Positions 33,825 to 43,031 are shown, numbered from the stretch's first letter. The stretch: 50,514 bases of DNA from an uncultured Bacteroidota bacterium (GCA_903926855.1 CAIYKV010000158.1:1-50514); one strand, 5' to 3'. The notes: a model not told the origin generated them from the sequence alone. Program-made: numbers and translations.

Positions 33825-34025
33825 ATGACACTTATCATTAATCCCCGGAATAAACAACAGGAAAAAGTAGTAAGGGCATTTTTGAGCAGCCTTAATATCG
33901 GTTTTCACTCGGAAGCTGAAGAGGATGCCGCATTGGCGAATGCCATGCAAAAAGGACGGAAAACTGCATTACTCAACAAAACGGAGAAAGCGGATTTCTT
34001 AAAGCGTTTAAAACACGCTAAGTGA
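33825..34025 (+). CDS. Probable antitoxin paired with the RelE-like toxin
   Basis: A 66-residue charged protein (MTLIINPRNKQQEKVVRAFL at the start), acidic in the middle (HSEAEEDAALANAMQKGRK) and basic at the end. It has no named domain. Size, position directly upstream and a 4-bp overlap (start GTG inside the stop) with a RelE/ParE-type toxin gene make it the likely antitoxin. Confidence 0.75.
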   Translation: MTLIINPRNKQQEKVVRAFLSSLNIGFHSEAEEDAALANAMQKGRKTALLNKTEKADFLKRLKHAK

Positions 34026-34285
34026 ATATAGAGATTCGTAAATCCTTTGAGAAGGATGTCTTGAAGCTCCCTGCTTCTGCCCAGGTGCAACTCGCCAAAG
34101 CAATTGACAGTTTATCGAAAGTGGAGAAGCTGTCTGAATTGACTTCCTGTAAAAAATTGGCTGGTTTTAAAAATGCGTATCGGATAAGGATGGGCGAATA
34201 CCGGATCGGATTCGTTTTTGAAAATGGATCTATAGAACTGATACGTGTTTTAGGAAGAAAAGAAATCTACAAGTACTTTCCATAA
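34022..34285 (+). CDS. RelE/ParE-family toxin
   Basis: An 87-residue protein read from GTG at 34022. The N-terminal helix pair (IEIRKSFEKDVLKLPASAQV), the strand CKKLAGFKNAYRIRMGEYRI and the C-terminal GFVFENGSIELIRVLGRKEI match the RelE/ParE fold, with basic residues where RelE binds RNA. RelE members cut mRNA on ribosomes and ParE members block gyrase; this one is closer to the RelE/HigB style by the YRIRMGEYRI strand, though not certain. It completes the cassette between copies 3 and 4. Confidence 0.87.
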   Translation: MNIEIRKSFEKDVLKLPASAQVQLAKAIDSLSKVEKLSELTSCKKLAGFKNAYRIRMGEYRIGFVFENGSIELIRVLGRKEIYKYFP

Positions 34286-34317
34286 GGCCGGCGGGCTGCT
34301 GATTTTGCTGGTCAGAT

Positions 34318-34391
34318 CTGTTACCATTCCGTTACTATTATCCCGCAAACCCACTAAAATCAACCCATTTCACTTTCTGTATCGGAAAATA
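34318..34391 (+). repeat. Array repeat, copy 4 (left arm and core, attB-like right side)
   Basis: The left arm and core match copy 3 at 62 of 67 positions. On the right it does not continue as CCACG but as GGAAAATAG, matching the mnmE terminal 18-mer at 15 of 18 positions (TTCTGTATCGGAAAATAG). That is what the outer end of an integrated array should look like. Confidence 0.8.
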
Positions 34392-34518
34392 GGAGATTCA
34401 TTAGATTATTAGATCATATTCAGGCGCAAAGTTTGGTTTGCATTAAAATATATAGTATTAATTATTATATTTAATGAATTAGGTTAAATATAGGATAACC
34501 CAAAAAACGAATCAGCAA

Positions 34519-35193
34519 ATGGAAGTACATCACCACCCACATATTGAAAAGAAAAGTTTTAAAGAATACCTGCTCGAAGGATTGATGATCTTTCTTGCAG
34601 TAAGTATGGGATTTATTGCCGAAAATATTAGGGAAAATATTGGGGATAGGGCTCGAGAAAAAGAATATATAGAAAATATCAAAAAAGACCTGGTAAGGGA
34701 TACGGCTAATTTAAATGTTTGGATAGCAGCTTTATATACGAGAGTAGAATCGTTCGATTCCTTAATTACTATTCTTGCGCAACCCGGACCAACGGATAAA
34801 GGACAAGACCTTTACTATTTGGCAAGGGTAGCAACCCGTAGTGGACGTTTTGAAACAGTTCAAAATTCTTTTACTGAAATGAAGAACTCAGGTAACACCC
34901 GGTTAATTAAGAACCGAAAAGTGTTAAATGATTTGTTAGACTATGAGAAAAATGTTTATAAATATGAACAGTTGGGATTATTAGAAGCAAAAGAAAATGA
35001 AATGGTTTATCCACTAATTGGTTTGTTATTTGATGCGTCTGTATTTGATAAAATGTTTATTCGGTCCAATATGATCCGGAATCAAATGAGTGAAAATGAC
35101 TATGCAACAGGTTCCCGATTTTATATCAAACGTCCGGAAGGAAATCCTCAATTGCGAAGCAGGAATCCAGATCAGATCAATCAACTGATCTAA
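34519..35193 (+). CDS. DUF6090-type membrane-anchored protein, probably truncated
   Basis: A 224-residue protein. A His-rich start (MEVHHHPHIEKKSFKEYLLE) precedes a single helix GLMIFLAVSMGFIAENI (about 21-37) and a helical ectodomain beginning RAREKEYIENIKKDL, the usual look of the Bacteroidota DUF6090 group. Function is unknown. In the same frame, 39 sense codons continue beyond the TAA at 35191-35193 and end with MASDLIAFLNKEYHLQKE, a plausible native C-terminus. The TAA therefore looks like a nonsense change that shortens the protein by about 40 residues. Confidence 0.8.
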   Translation: MEVHHHPHIEKKSFKEYLLEGLMIFLAVSMGFIAENIRENIGDRAREKEYIENIKKDLVRDTANLNVWIAALYTRVESFDSLITILAQPGPTDKGQDLYYLARVATRSGRFETVQNSFTEMKNSGNTRLIKNRKVLNDLLDYEKNVYKYEQLGLLEAKENEMVYPLIGLLFDASVFDKMFIRSNMIRNQMSENDYATGSRFYIKRPEGNPQLRSRNPDQINQLI

Positions 35194-35313
35194 TTCATTC
35201 ACCAAAGGAAAGCTACTTTTTTTGGACAAACAACTATCCTTTTTAACCAAAAGAAAATGGCTAGTGATCTGATTGCATTCCTTAATAAAGAGTATCACTT
35301 GCAGAAGGAATGA
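35194..35313 (+). pseudogene. In-frame 3' remnant of the DUF6090 gene
   Basis: Starting right after the TAA, 39 codons run in the same frame to a TGA at 35311-35313. The end ASDLIAFLNKEYHLQKE has the amphipathic helix expected at the C-terminus of this family. No start codon with a ribosome binding site is visible, so it is probably not translated unless the stop is read through. Confidence 0.5.
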
Positions 35314-35346
35314 TCTGAATAGATACAATTCAATATGTTTCTATAA

Positions 35347-35387
35347 CCACTAAAATCCGTGGAAATCATTTTCTGAATCCGAAAATA
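35347..35387 (+). repeat. Array repeat, copy 5 (degraded)
   Basis: The 41 bp align without gaps to 34351-34391 with 31 identical: CCACTAAAATC at the start and TTTTCTGAATCCGAAAATA at the end. It may be the oldest boundary of the array. Confidence 0.6.
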
Positions 35388-35569
35388 ATTTGAGAATGGA
35401 AATATTGCATCACTTCAATTTAAAAATACTCTCTCTATCAACGAGTTACAGTTATTTGATTTAAAATATTGCAAATATCCTAAAGGGCATCTATCTTTAA
35501 AAGGAAGTTTATTCGTATTGGAATTATTGATGAGTCATAAAATTTACATCACCTGGTAAACTTAGAAAC

Positions 35570-36658
35570 ATGGATTCTCGTAAAGCTGGTTATTTGGTAG
35601 TTATGTTTATGTTATTGTCAATGATAACACTGAAAGCGCAATCAGACTATGCTGCAGAGATTAAGCAGTACGCCATTCAACTCAATAACACATTCGACAA
35701 ACTACAAAAACGCGCCAGTAACCTGGACTTTACTGATACTTCCCGATTAAAATGGAATAATCTACCGGTGGGGCTTAGAGCAAGAGTAGGAACCAGTATT
35801 GGTAATATGCGAGATGAACAGAGAATGCTGGTGCATAGAATTTTATCCGCTTCTCTCAGTTCGCAGGGATATCTAAAGGCAACCGGTATTATGCATTTAG
35901 ATGAATTGATCAATCGGTTTTATGACAGCCTCTATTATAAGAAAGGGATCGATGATACCACCTATACTTTTGTAAAAAACCTGCTTTGGTCGCCAAAGAA
36001 TTATTTTTTCGCTTTTTTCGGAGCACCTACCGATAATCAATGGGGCTTTAAACTGGAGGGTCACCACCTGTCTGTCAATTTTACTTTTGTAGGCGATAAA
36101 ATTTCTGTAACTCCCTTTTTTATTGGAACCGACCCGGCTGAATACCTGAGCTCTGAATATGCCGGTTGGCGGGTACTGGGTCAGGAAGAAGACCTGGGTT
36201 TGAAACTGATCAATTCATTAACAGTCAACCAAAAGAAAAAAGCTATTATGAGCGAGGAGGTGCCTGCTGATATTATTACCGGAGCAGAAAGCGGAAAACG
36301 ATTGGTTAATAATTGGGGAATCAAAGGAGATGAATTGGATAAAAAGCAGAAAGCAATCATGCAATATATTATCAGAGAATTTGTATTTAACCTGGAATAT
36401 GATAAAGCGGTCATAGAATATGATAAAATCCTAAAAGCCGGCATTGACAATATTTATTTTGGTTGGATTGGCGGACAGGAAGAAAAACAGGCACACTATT
36501 TTATTCTGAATGGCCCAAGTTTTTTAATTGAATTTGATAATAATGGCGGCCCCAGAAAAAGTGCCAATCATATTCATGCCATTTGGCGGGAAAAAGGAAA
36601 TGAATATGGGGAAGATGTTCTGAAGAAGCATTATCAAACAGAAAAACACCAGGGGTAA
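35570..36658 (+). CDS. Secreted DUF3500 protein
   Basis: A 362-residue protein with a signal peptide (MDSRKAGYLVVMFMLLSMIT, cleaved near KAQ). The body matches DUF3500: MRDEQRMLVHRILSASLSSQ, GWRVLGQEEDLGLKLINSL, IYFGWIGGQEEKQAHYFI, and the C-terminal GPSFLIEFDNNGG followed by SANHIHAIWREKGNEYGEDV. The enzymatic role is not established. The conserved acidic and histidine residues near the end suggest a metal or catalytic site (inference). It converges on the GH97 gene. Confidence 0.87.
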   Translation: MDSRKAGYLVVMFMLLSMITLKAQSDYAAEIKQYAIQLNNTFDKLQKRASNLDFTDTSRLKWNNLPVGLRARVGTSIGNMRDEQRMLVHRILSASLSSQGYLKATGIMHLDELINRFYDSLYYKKGIDDTTYTFVKNLLWSPKNYFFAFFGAPTDNQWGFKLEGHHLSVNFTFVGDKISVTPFFIGTDPAEYLSSEYAGWRVLGQEEDLGLKLINSLTVNQKKKAIMSEEVPADIITGAESGKRLVNNWGIKGDELDKKQKAIMQYIIREFVFNLEYDKAVIEYDKILKAGIDNIYFGWIGGQEEKQAHYFILNGPSFLIEFDNNGGPRKSANHIHAIWREKGNEYGEDVLKKHYQTEKHQG

Positions 36659-36765
36659 ATCCTTCCCAATGGCATCTAAGATGCTTGGATGATTAGAGAA
36701 ACTCGGAAGGAAAAATGAATCAAAATAATTACCAGCATAATAGCATTTTACAATTTTGAAGTCCA

Positions 36766-38742
36766 TCATTTTTTTGTGAAATGAACTACGCTTCCACCGC
36801 CACCCGCCATCGATAATACCAGGTTATCTTTTTTGCTAAGCAATTTTGACTGCTGTTGCAGATGATTCGGATTTTGAATTACATCGTCAGCATCGCTATA
36901 TATTTCGGCTATATATTCCCCTTCTCCTAAAAAAGATAAAGAAACACTAATCTCTCTTTCAGCATGATTGGTAATACTTCCCAAATACCAATCCGTATCT
37001 TTTCTACGTGCGATACAGATATACTCACCTGGTTTCGCCAAAGGCACTTTTGTTTCATCCCAACTGGTAGGCATTTTTGTAAGGAGTGTAAAACCAGGCT
37101 CTCCTTCATAAGCAGCCGGATAATCACAAACCATTTGCAAATAATTTTCCAAAACAATATACATAGCCAACATATGGCAACGGGTGCCTAAAACCAAAGG
37201 CCTTGTATACTGTGTTTTAAATTGCGAAACCGGAACAGCTCGAAACCCGCCTAAATGATAATCCGTTGAACCCGCAAGCATACGGGTAAATGGGATATCA
37301 ATATCATGATCCGGTGAAATTCCCGCAGGGTTCCATTTGTCTGCCTCATAATTCAGTGTTCCCTCTCTTGTAAACTCATTCGGATACGTTCTGTTAATGC
37401 CAGTAGGTTTATACGCTCCGTGAAATTGAATATGCAGATGGTGTTGTGCTGCTTTTTGTAGAATTTCTGTTTGTATGTTTACCATTTCCTGATCATCTCT
37501 ATCCATAAAATCCACCATCATCCCTTTAATACCCCATTTTTCAAAAAGGGTAAATGCACTATCCAGTTTGGGATATAAAGCCGCCCAATGCACCCATACC
37601 CGTATACCAACACCCAGTTTGGCTGCATAATCACATACCTCTTGCATATCCAAACCGGGAACAGGCGTGGTTACATCTGAATGTTTACCCGGCATAAAAC
37701 TAATCCCATCATCCATATACCATTGGTGCAAACCATATTCTACAACTGAATGATATTCGATTCCATTTCTTGCACAGAAATCGATATAGTATTTGGCAGT
37801 AACAAAATTATTACCCGGGGCATTCAGGGTATCGGGAACCACATTTCCATTCCACCAGGGGAACGTGGTTTTACCTGGTTTTAGCCAACTGATATCGGAA
37901 ATTTTACAAGGTTCATTTAAACTGGTAATCATATTAGACTCAATCAGATCACCCATCCTGTCGCTGATCAACAGTACACGCCAGGGACTTTGGTGTGGTA
38001 AAATTGCTTTTACTTTCAGATCCTTTCCCGGCAATGGAGAAAGCCTGGATTGTAACAAGCCATTTTGTGCAGACAAATACATACCCGCATAATCCAATAA
38101 TGCTGCCTCCGTAATACCCATATATACATTCCCCGGAAACTCAACCAGGGTTGGCATATCCAGTAAACTGTCTTTCGGTAATTTACTCAAAGGCAAATGC
38201 GTATACAATCCTTCATGCGATGAAGTATAGTTAGGTAATAATAAAGTATGCACCAGTGGATCGCCGCTTAATTTGAAACAACTGTTTTCATCCAGCAGCA
38301 CCAATTCCTCCCAATTGGGTTGTTTGGGAAATGAATAGCGAAAAGCAAGACCATCATTAAAAATCTTTATCTCCAGGTTAATTTTCCGAAAGGGAGCAAC
38401 CATTTCTTCCAGCGGTATGGTCAATTCCTTATAATGGGTAGTTACTTTTTTTGTTTTCCCTAATACCAACTCATAAGTTTCAACCGTATCCCGATAAACA
38501 GGCTTATTGGCTCGAATATTTTTTTCAAATCTCCCATTGGTAAATACCAAGCTTAAAGAAGAATAATCAATCAGATCCCTTCCTTTATATGCCACCCGAT
38601 AGCCGGGAGCTGTATTCACCATACTAAATGAAAAAACAATATTTCCATCCGGAGAACTAACGCGGATATCCTTCTCAGCAAAAGCCAAAAAAGGAACCAG
38701 TAATACGATTAAACCTACCTGCTTATAAATGGGTCTTACCAT
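36766..38742 (-). CDS. Glycoside hydrolase family 97 (alpha-glucosidase/alpha-galactosidase)
   Basis: About 658 residues from the ATG at 38742, where a signal peptide starts (MVRPIYKQVGLIVLLVPFLA); the open frame has an earlier in-frame ATG at 38781. Residues about 25-280 form the N-terminal beta-sandwich. The barrel includes GLHQWYMDDGISFMPG, then GMMVDFMDRDDQEMVN near 407, HIQFHGAYKPTGINRTYPNE near 440 and GTLNYEADKW. A C-terminal beta domain follows. Family 97 has inverting and retaining branches; the aspartate in the VDFMD strand fits the retaining branch (BT1871-like alpha-galactosidase), an inference. A periplasmic location is expected. Divergent to a Gfo/Idh gene. Confidence 0.92.
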   Translation of the reverse strand: MVRPIYKQVGLIVLLVPFLAFAEKDIRVSSPDGNIVFSFSMVNTAPGYRVAYKGRDLIDYSSLSLVFTNGRFEKNIRANKPVYRDTVETYELVLGKTKKVTTHYKELTIPLEEMVAPFRKINLEIKIFNDGLAFRYSFPKQPNWEELVLLDENSCFKLSGDPLVHTLLLPNYTSSHEGLYTHLPLSKLPKDSLLDMPTLVEFPGNVYMGITEAALLDYAGMYLSAQNGLLQSRLSPLPGKDLKVKAILPHQSPWRVLLISDRMGDLIESNMITSLNEPCKISDISWLKPGKTTFPWWNGNVVPDTLNAPGNNFVTAKYYIDFCARNGIEYHSVVEYGLHQWYMDDGISFMPGKHSDVTTPVPGLDMQEVCDYAAKLGVGIRVWVHWAALYPKLDSAFTLFEKWGIKGMMVDFMDRDDQEMVNIQTEILQKAAQHHLHIQFHGAYKPTGINRTYPNEFTREGTLNYEADKWNPAGISPDHDIDIPFTRMLAGSTDYHLGGFRAVPVSQFKTQYTRPLVLGTRCHMLAMYIVLENYLQMVCDYPAAYEGEPGFTLLTKMPTSWDETKVPLAKPGEYICIARRKDTDWYLGSITNHAEREISVSLSFLGEGEYIAEIYSDADDVIQNPNHLQQQSKLLSKKDNLVLSMAGGGGSVVHFTKK

Positions 38743-38874
38743 GGCAATTATCTTAACATTGAAATTACTCTTAATTCCCATATTAAGCCCTTCAACACTA
38801 TAACAATTCTTAGTTTTGAACTATCTTCACTAGCAACCTTTAGTTGATAACCAATACCCCGTAACTCTTTCGTT

Positions 38875-39999
38875 ATGTCTTCACGCCGCCATTTCCTCCA
38901 AAAAATAACCGGTTCTGTAATCGCCATTTCGGTATTACCTAGAACGGGAATGACCAATGGACCTCATTTACTGGATTTACCCTATGAGGGGCCGGTTCTG
39001 CGAGTAGCTATTATGGGACTGGGTGGTTATGGAAACCGGGTAGCTGAAGCCATGAAAGCTTGTAAAAAAGCAAAACTGGTAGGTGTGATTAGTGGCACGC
39101 CCTCAAAAATTCTTGACTGGCGTTCCAAGTATAATATTCCCGTTAAGAATTGTTATAACTATGAAAATTTTGATGAGATAAAAGACAATAAGGATATTGA
39201 TGCTGTATACGTGATTACGCCCAATGCCTTGCACCATGATCAGGTAATTCGTTTAGCGAAAGCAGGTAAACATGTGATTTGCGAAAAACCCATGGCGATT
39301 AATGCTGCAGAAGCAAGAGAAATGATAGATGCCTGTGAAAAAGCCAATGTAAAATTATTGGTAGGATATCGGATGCATTTTGAACCCAATACTTTGGAAG
39401 TGATTCGTATGCGAAAAGCCGGTGATTTTGGGAAGATCCGTTTTTTTCAGGGACTATGTGGTTTTAAAATAGGTGACCCAACTCAATGGAGATTGAATAA
39501 AGTATTGTCCGGAGGAGGATCAATGATGGATATTGGTATTTATGCAATCAATGGAGCCAGGTACATGGTTGGCGAAGACCCGATCTGGATTACTGCACAG
39601 GAAACCAAAACAAACCCGGAAAAATTTAAAGAAGGAGTGGATGAGACCATACAATTTCAAATGGGTTTCCCCGGAGGTGCGGTAGCCTCTTGTTTATCAA
39701 CCTATGGTGTAAATAACCTGGATCGATTTTTTCTGGATGGAGAAGATGGATTCGCAGAAATGTTGCCTTCTACCGGGTATGGACCTATCAAAGGGCATAC
39801 GCATAAAGGAGAATTAAATAAGCCGATTGTAACGCATCAAACCATACAAATGGAAGAAATGGCAGCCATCATTTTGGAAAATAAGCAGCCTATTGTGCCT
39901 GCAGATGGAAAGGAGGCTTTAAAAGATCTGACCATCATCGATGCAATCTACCTGGCCGTTACTTCAGGTAAACGTGTAGAGCTCAATCTCAATTCCTGA
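38875..39999 (+). CDS. Tat-exported Gfo/Idh/MocA family oxidoreductase
   Basis: A 374-residue protein. The N-terminus MSSRRHFLQKITGSVIAISV is a twin-arginine signal (RRxFLQK), so the folded protein with its nucleotide should be exported. The Rossmann motif is GLGGYGNRVAEA (48-59) and CEKPMAI (136-142) holds the family catalytic lysine K138. The substrate domain begins near 160 with VGYRMHFEPN and contains GGGSMMDIGIYAINGARYMV. Exported members act on sugars, as in glucose-fructose oxidoreductase. It lies between GH97 and GH32, consistent with sugar metabolism outside the cytoplasm. Confidence 0.9.
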   Translation: MSSRRHFLQKITGSVIAISVLPRTGMTNGPHLLDLPYEGPVLRVAIMGLGGYGNRVAEAMKACKKAKLVGVISGTPSKILDWRSKYNIPVKNCYNYENFDEIKDNKDIDAVYVITPNALHHDQVIRLAKAGKHVICEKPMAINAAEAREMIDACEKANVKLLVGYRMHFEPNTLEVIRMRKAGDFGKIRFFQGLCGFKIGDPTQWRLNKVLSGGGSMMDIGIYAINGARYMVGEDPIWITAQETKTNPEKFKEGVDETIQFQMGFPGGAVASCLSTYGVNNLDRFFLDGEDGFAEMLPSTGYGPIKGHTHKGELNKPIVTHQTIQMEEMAAIILENKQPIVPADGKEALKDLTIIDAIYLAVTSGKRVELNLNS

Positions 40000-40078
40000 A
40001 ATAGACAGTAGAAATTTTTATTGGCTATCGGAGGAATGATAAATAAAGCAATACTTTTAGGTAGCTAATCAAATTGTC

Positions 40079-41611
40079 ATGAAAAATTTTAGTTGGATAT
40101 GCTTTGTGTCCTTATGCTATGTTTTTAACCCCGCACAAAGTCTTAAAGCACAGTCGCCTTATGATGAAATGCATCGCCCGCAGGTTCATTTTTCGCCTAA
40201 GGAAAATTGGATGAACGACCCGAATGGAATGGTGTACCTGAACGGGGTGTATCATTTATTCTTTCAGTATTACCCGGGGGCTACGGTTTGGGGACCTATG
40301 CATTGGGGCCATGCAGTCAGTAAGGATCTTGTGCATTGGCAAGAATTACCCATTGCTTTATATCCGGATTCCTTAGGCTATATTTTTTCAGGAAGTATTG
40401 TAGCAGACCTGCAGAATACATCCGGCTTCGGAAAAAATGGAAAGACTCCCCTGGTGGCTATTTTCACACAACATGATCCCATCGGAGAAAAGAAAGGAAC
40501 CATTGATTTTCAAAACCAGGGGATCGCCTATAGTTTGGATGAGGGTAAAACCTGGACAAAATATACAAAGAACCCGGTTGTAAAAAACCCCGGCATCCGT
40601 GATTTTCGTGATCCTAAAGTGAGTTGGTATGAACCAGGTAAGAAATGGATTATGACATTGGCAACAAAAGACAGGGTAACTTTCTATTCATCACATAATC
40701 TGACTGAATGGAAAAAAGAGTCAACATTTGGAGAAAAACTGGGATCGCATGGTGGTGTTTGGGAATGTCCGGATCTTTTTCCCTTGAATTACCAGGATCA
40801 GCAACTTTGGGTTTTATTGTCTAGCATTAATCCCGGAGGCCCCAACAAAGGTTCGGCTACGCAATATTTTATAGGAAAATTCAATGGTAATGAGTTTACG
40901 CCAATACAAGATTATACAGAGCCTCAATGGATAGATTATGGTGCCGATGATTATGCTGGAGTAACCTGGTCGAATACCGGTAGCAGGAAAATTTTTCTGG
41001 GTTGGATGAGTAACTGGAATTATGCAACAATAGTTCCGACCGAGAAATGGAGAAGTGCTATGACGATACCCAGAGAGCTGACTATTAAAAAACCGGGCAA
41101 TCGCTTTTTACTTGCCTCTGAACCAGTAAAAGAGTTCGCATCCATCTTTGAAAAACCAATAGTTTTTGCGGATAAAATCCTGGATAATTTTGATTTGTCT
41201 AAAGAGGCAGGCAAAATAAATGGTCCGGCTGTATTGCATATTCATTCTGCACAAATCAAGAATTTTTCTGTTAGCTTATCTAACATGAAAGGGGAAGAAT
41301 TGATTCTGGGCTATGATGCGCCAACCAACTCCTTTTATATTGACAGAACCAAATCTGGGAAAACTGAGTTTGAAAAGAGTTTCCCGGCAAGACATACTGC
41401 TCCGAGGTTTGCTACCACAAAAGAAACCGATTTTGTTTTGGTGATTGATAATGCTTCTGTTGAAATGTTTGCAGACAATGGGCTAACGGTTATGACTGAT
41501 ATCTTTTTCCCCGAAGAAGATTATTCCATATTGAGAATACAGTCCCCCGCCCATTTTACAGCCAGCAAAATTAGTTTCAACAGGCTAAAGCCGATATGGG
41601 ATAACAGGTAA
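40079..41611 (+). CDS. Glycoside hydrolase family 32 (fructan/levan or sucrose hydrolase)
   Basis: A 510-residue protein with a signal peptide (about 1-24, ending SLKA). The catalytic triad of the five-bladed propeller is visible: nucleophile D47 in NWMNDPNG, transition-state stabiliser D178 in FRDPK, and acid/base E229 in WECPDLFP. FFQYYPGATVWGPMHWGH is the usual second block. The C-terminal beta-sandwich starts near 370. The enzyme cleaves beta-fructosides; whether inulin, levan or sucrose is preferred cannot be said. No SusC/SusD genes are in the window. Confidence 0.94.
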   Translation: MKNFSWICFVSLCYVFNPAQSLKAQSPYDEMHRPQVHFSPKENWMNDPNGMVYLNGVYHLFFQYYPGATVWGPMHWGHAVSKDLVHWQELPIALYPDSLGYIFSGSIVADLQNTSGFGKNGKTPLVAIFTQHDPIGEKKGTIDFQNQGIAYSLDEGKTWTKYTKNPVVKNPGIRDFRDPKVSWYEPGKKWIMTLATKDRVTFYSSHNLTEWKKESTFGEKLGSHGGVWECPDLFPLNYQDQQLWVLLSSINPGGPNKGSATQYFIGKFNGNEFTPIQDYTEPQWIDYGADDYAGVTWSNTGSRKIFLGWMSNWNYATIVPTEKWRSAMTIPRELTIKKPGNRFLLASEPVKEFASIFEKPIVFADKILDNFDLSKEAGKINGPAVLHIHSAQIKNFSVSLSNMKGEELILGYDAPTNSFYIDRTKSGKTEFEKSFPARHTAPRFATTKETDFVLVIDNASVEMFADNGLTVMTDIFFPEEDYSILRIQSPAHFTASKISFNRLKPIWDNR

Positions 41612-41699
41612 ACCCAAAATATCCAATATCCGTCAGGGATGATCATCAAAATTAAAGACATAGAATACCTTTTGCATTCTCTGGTTTGTAGAATTGAAA

Positions 41700-43031
41700 A
41701 TGATATTAGTTATGAATAAATGGGTCTTGTGCTTTACTTTTTTTATTTTTTTTCAAAAAAATGCGGTCTCGTCAGTTCAGACAGATACTATCCGGATTAC
41801 GAATATTGAGTCGCTTTGGAGTATGGCGATCGAAAATAACCCTACACAAAAAGTGTATCAATTAAAAAAATTGCAGGCTGGCTATGACAATACTGCATCA
41901 GATGGTTTCCGATACCCGCAGGCAGGGTTTTCCTATAATGGTCAGGATAACCTGAAATTATCTACCACCCCCATACCGGGGGCATTGGTGGGACAACCCG
42001 GGAAAACAATTTTTCTCCAATTTGGAAAACAGTATACCCACAATTCAGGTCTCACAGTTTCTTATAACCTGTTCGACTGGCAGTTGGTATTGCAATCAAG
42101 GATAGCTAAGGAAAATATCTCATTGATTGGGCTCCAACAAAATGCTTTTATTCAAACTCTAAAAACACAGTTAGGCCAATCTTATTTTGCATTATTAATT
42201 GCTGATGCCTCCTTACAAGTCTCAAAAAAAGACTTGATTCTGGCCGATAGTGTTATGCAAATAACGAACCAGCGATTTCAACAAGGTGTAACAGATGCTT
42301 CTGCGGTTAACCAGGCAGCCATTAATTATAATAATGTAAAACAAAACACTTATCAAAGTACAGAACTGTATAAACAGGCTTTGGCCAATATCAAAATACT
42401 AACCGGTTACCCGGTTGAAACAGGATTTTCTTTTAAAGAATCCATTAGTCTCGATTCTCTTACAGAAATGAAATATACACAGATTGGTCAGGATAAAAAT
42501 CTGTTGGTATATCCGTATAATATAAAATTAGCAGGATTACAGAAAGATCTTCAGCAAGCAGCTTATTACCCGAAAGTGGGACTTACAGGATATCTTGGAT
42601 ACCAGCAATTCAGGGATGATTTTGGTATGAGTTTTGGCAATGGGGCCTGGAAAGACTACCAATATGTAGGTGTCAACCTCAGTTGGAATTTATTTACCGG
42701 TTTTACCAATAGTAATAAACTCAAAAGTGTAATCATAACCGACAAAATTGCCCGGAAGCAATATGAATCCGCGTTAACTGAAAATAAAATCAATGATGCC
42801 GCATTATTGGATTCTTATACTGATTATTGGAATATCACCAATACGGCAAAAAAGACCTATTTTCTTTATGGACGAAATGCTGAACTTTCATTACAGAAAT
42901 ACAAGGAAGGCCTGATTAGTATGGATACTTATTTAAAAACTTTCGAAGACTATTTGCATGCTGAAAATGCGTATCTCAATAATTTATCAACGTTATTGTC
43001 CGTACAGGCAACTATATTGGCCAGAAACTAA
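41700..43031 (+). CDS. TolC-like outer-membrane efflux protein
   Basis: About 443 residues. The open frame starts at a TTG (41694); ATGs at 41700 and 41712 are better, the latter giving MNKWVLCFTFFIFF as signal peptide. The protein has the internal duplication of TolC-type factors: two long helical stretches (about 135-235, containing GLQQNAFIQTLKTQLGQSYF, and 340-440), each followed by strands such as AGFSYNGQDN and VGLTGYLGYQQF. It is expected to be the outer-membrane tunnel for the exporter encoded by the next three genes, which follow closely. Confidence 0.9.
   Translation: MILVMNKWVLCFTFFIFFQKNAVSSVQTDTIRITNIESLWSMAIENNPTQKVYQLKKLQAGYDNTASDGFRYPQAGFSYNGQDNLKLSTTPIPGALVGQPGKTIFLQFGKQYTHNSGLTVSYNLFDWQLVLQSRIAKENISLIGLQQNAFIQTLKTQLGQSYFALLIADASLQVSKKDLILADSVMQITNQRFQQGVTDASAVNQAAINYNNVKQNTYQSTELYKQALANIKILTGYPVETGFSFKESISLDSLTEMKYTQIGQDKNLLVYPYNIKLAGLQKDLQQAAYYPKVGLTGYLGYQQFRDDFGMSFGNGAWKDYQYVGVNLSWNLFTGFTNSNKLKSVIITDKIARKQYESALTENKINDAALLDSYTDYWNITNTAKKTYFLYGRNAELSLQKYKEGLISMDTYLKTFEDYLHAENAYLNNLSTLLSVQATILARN

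Larger units (their letters stand above)
35194..35569. other. Spacer at the right end of the array
   Basis: It contains the 3' remnant of the DUF6090 gene, the degraded repeat copy 5 (35347-35387), and about 180 bp of AT-rich sequence before the DUF3500 gene in which nothing was recognised. Confidence 0.5.

Noticed and set aside
32653..34391. Classical integron attC sites
   Set aside because: No paired R/L half-sites with the expected inverted symmetry were found and no integron integrase is present; the core is instead mnmE-like.
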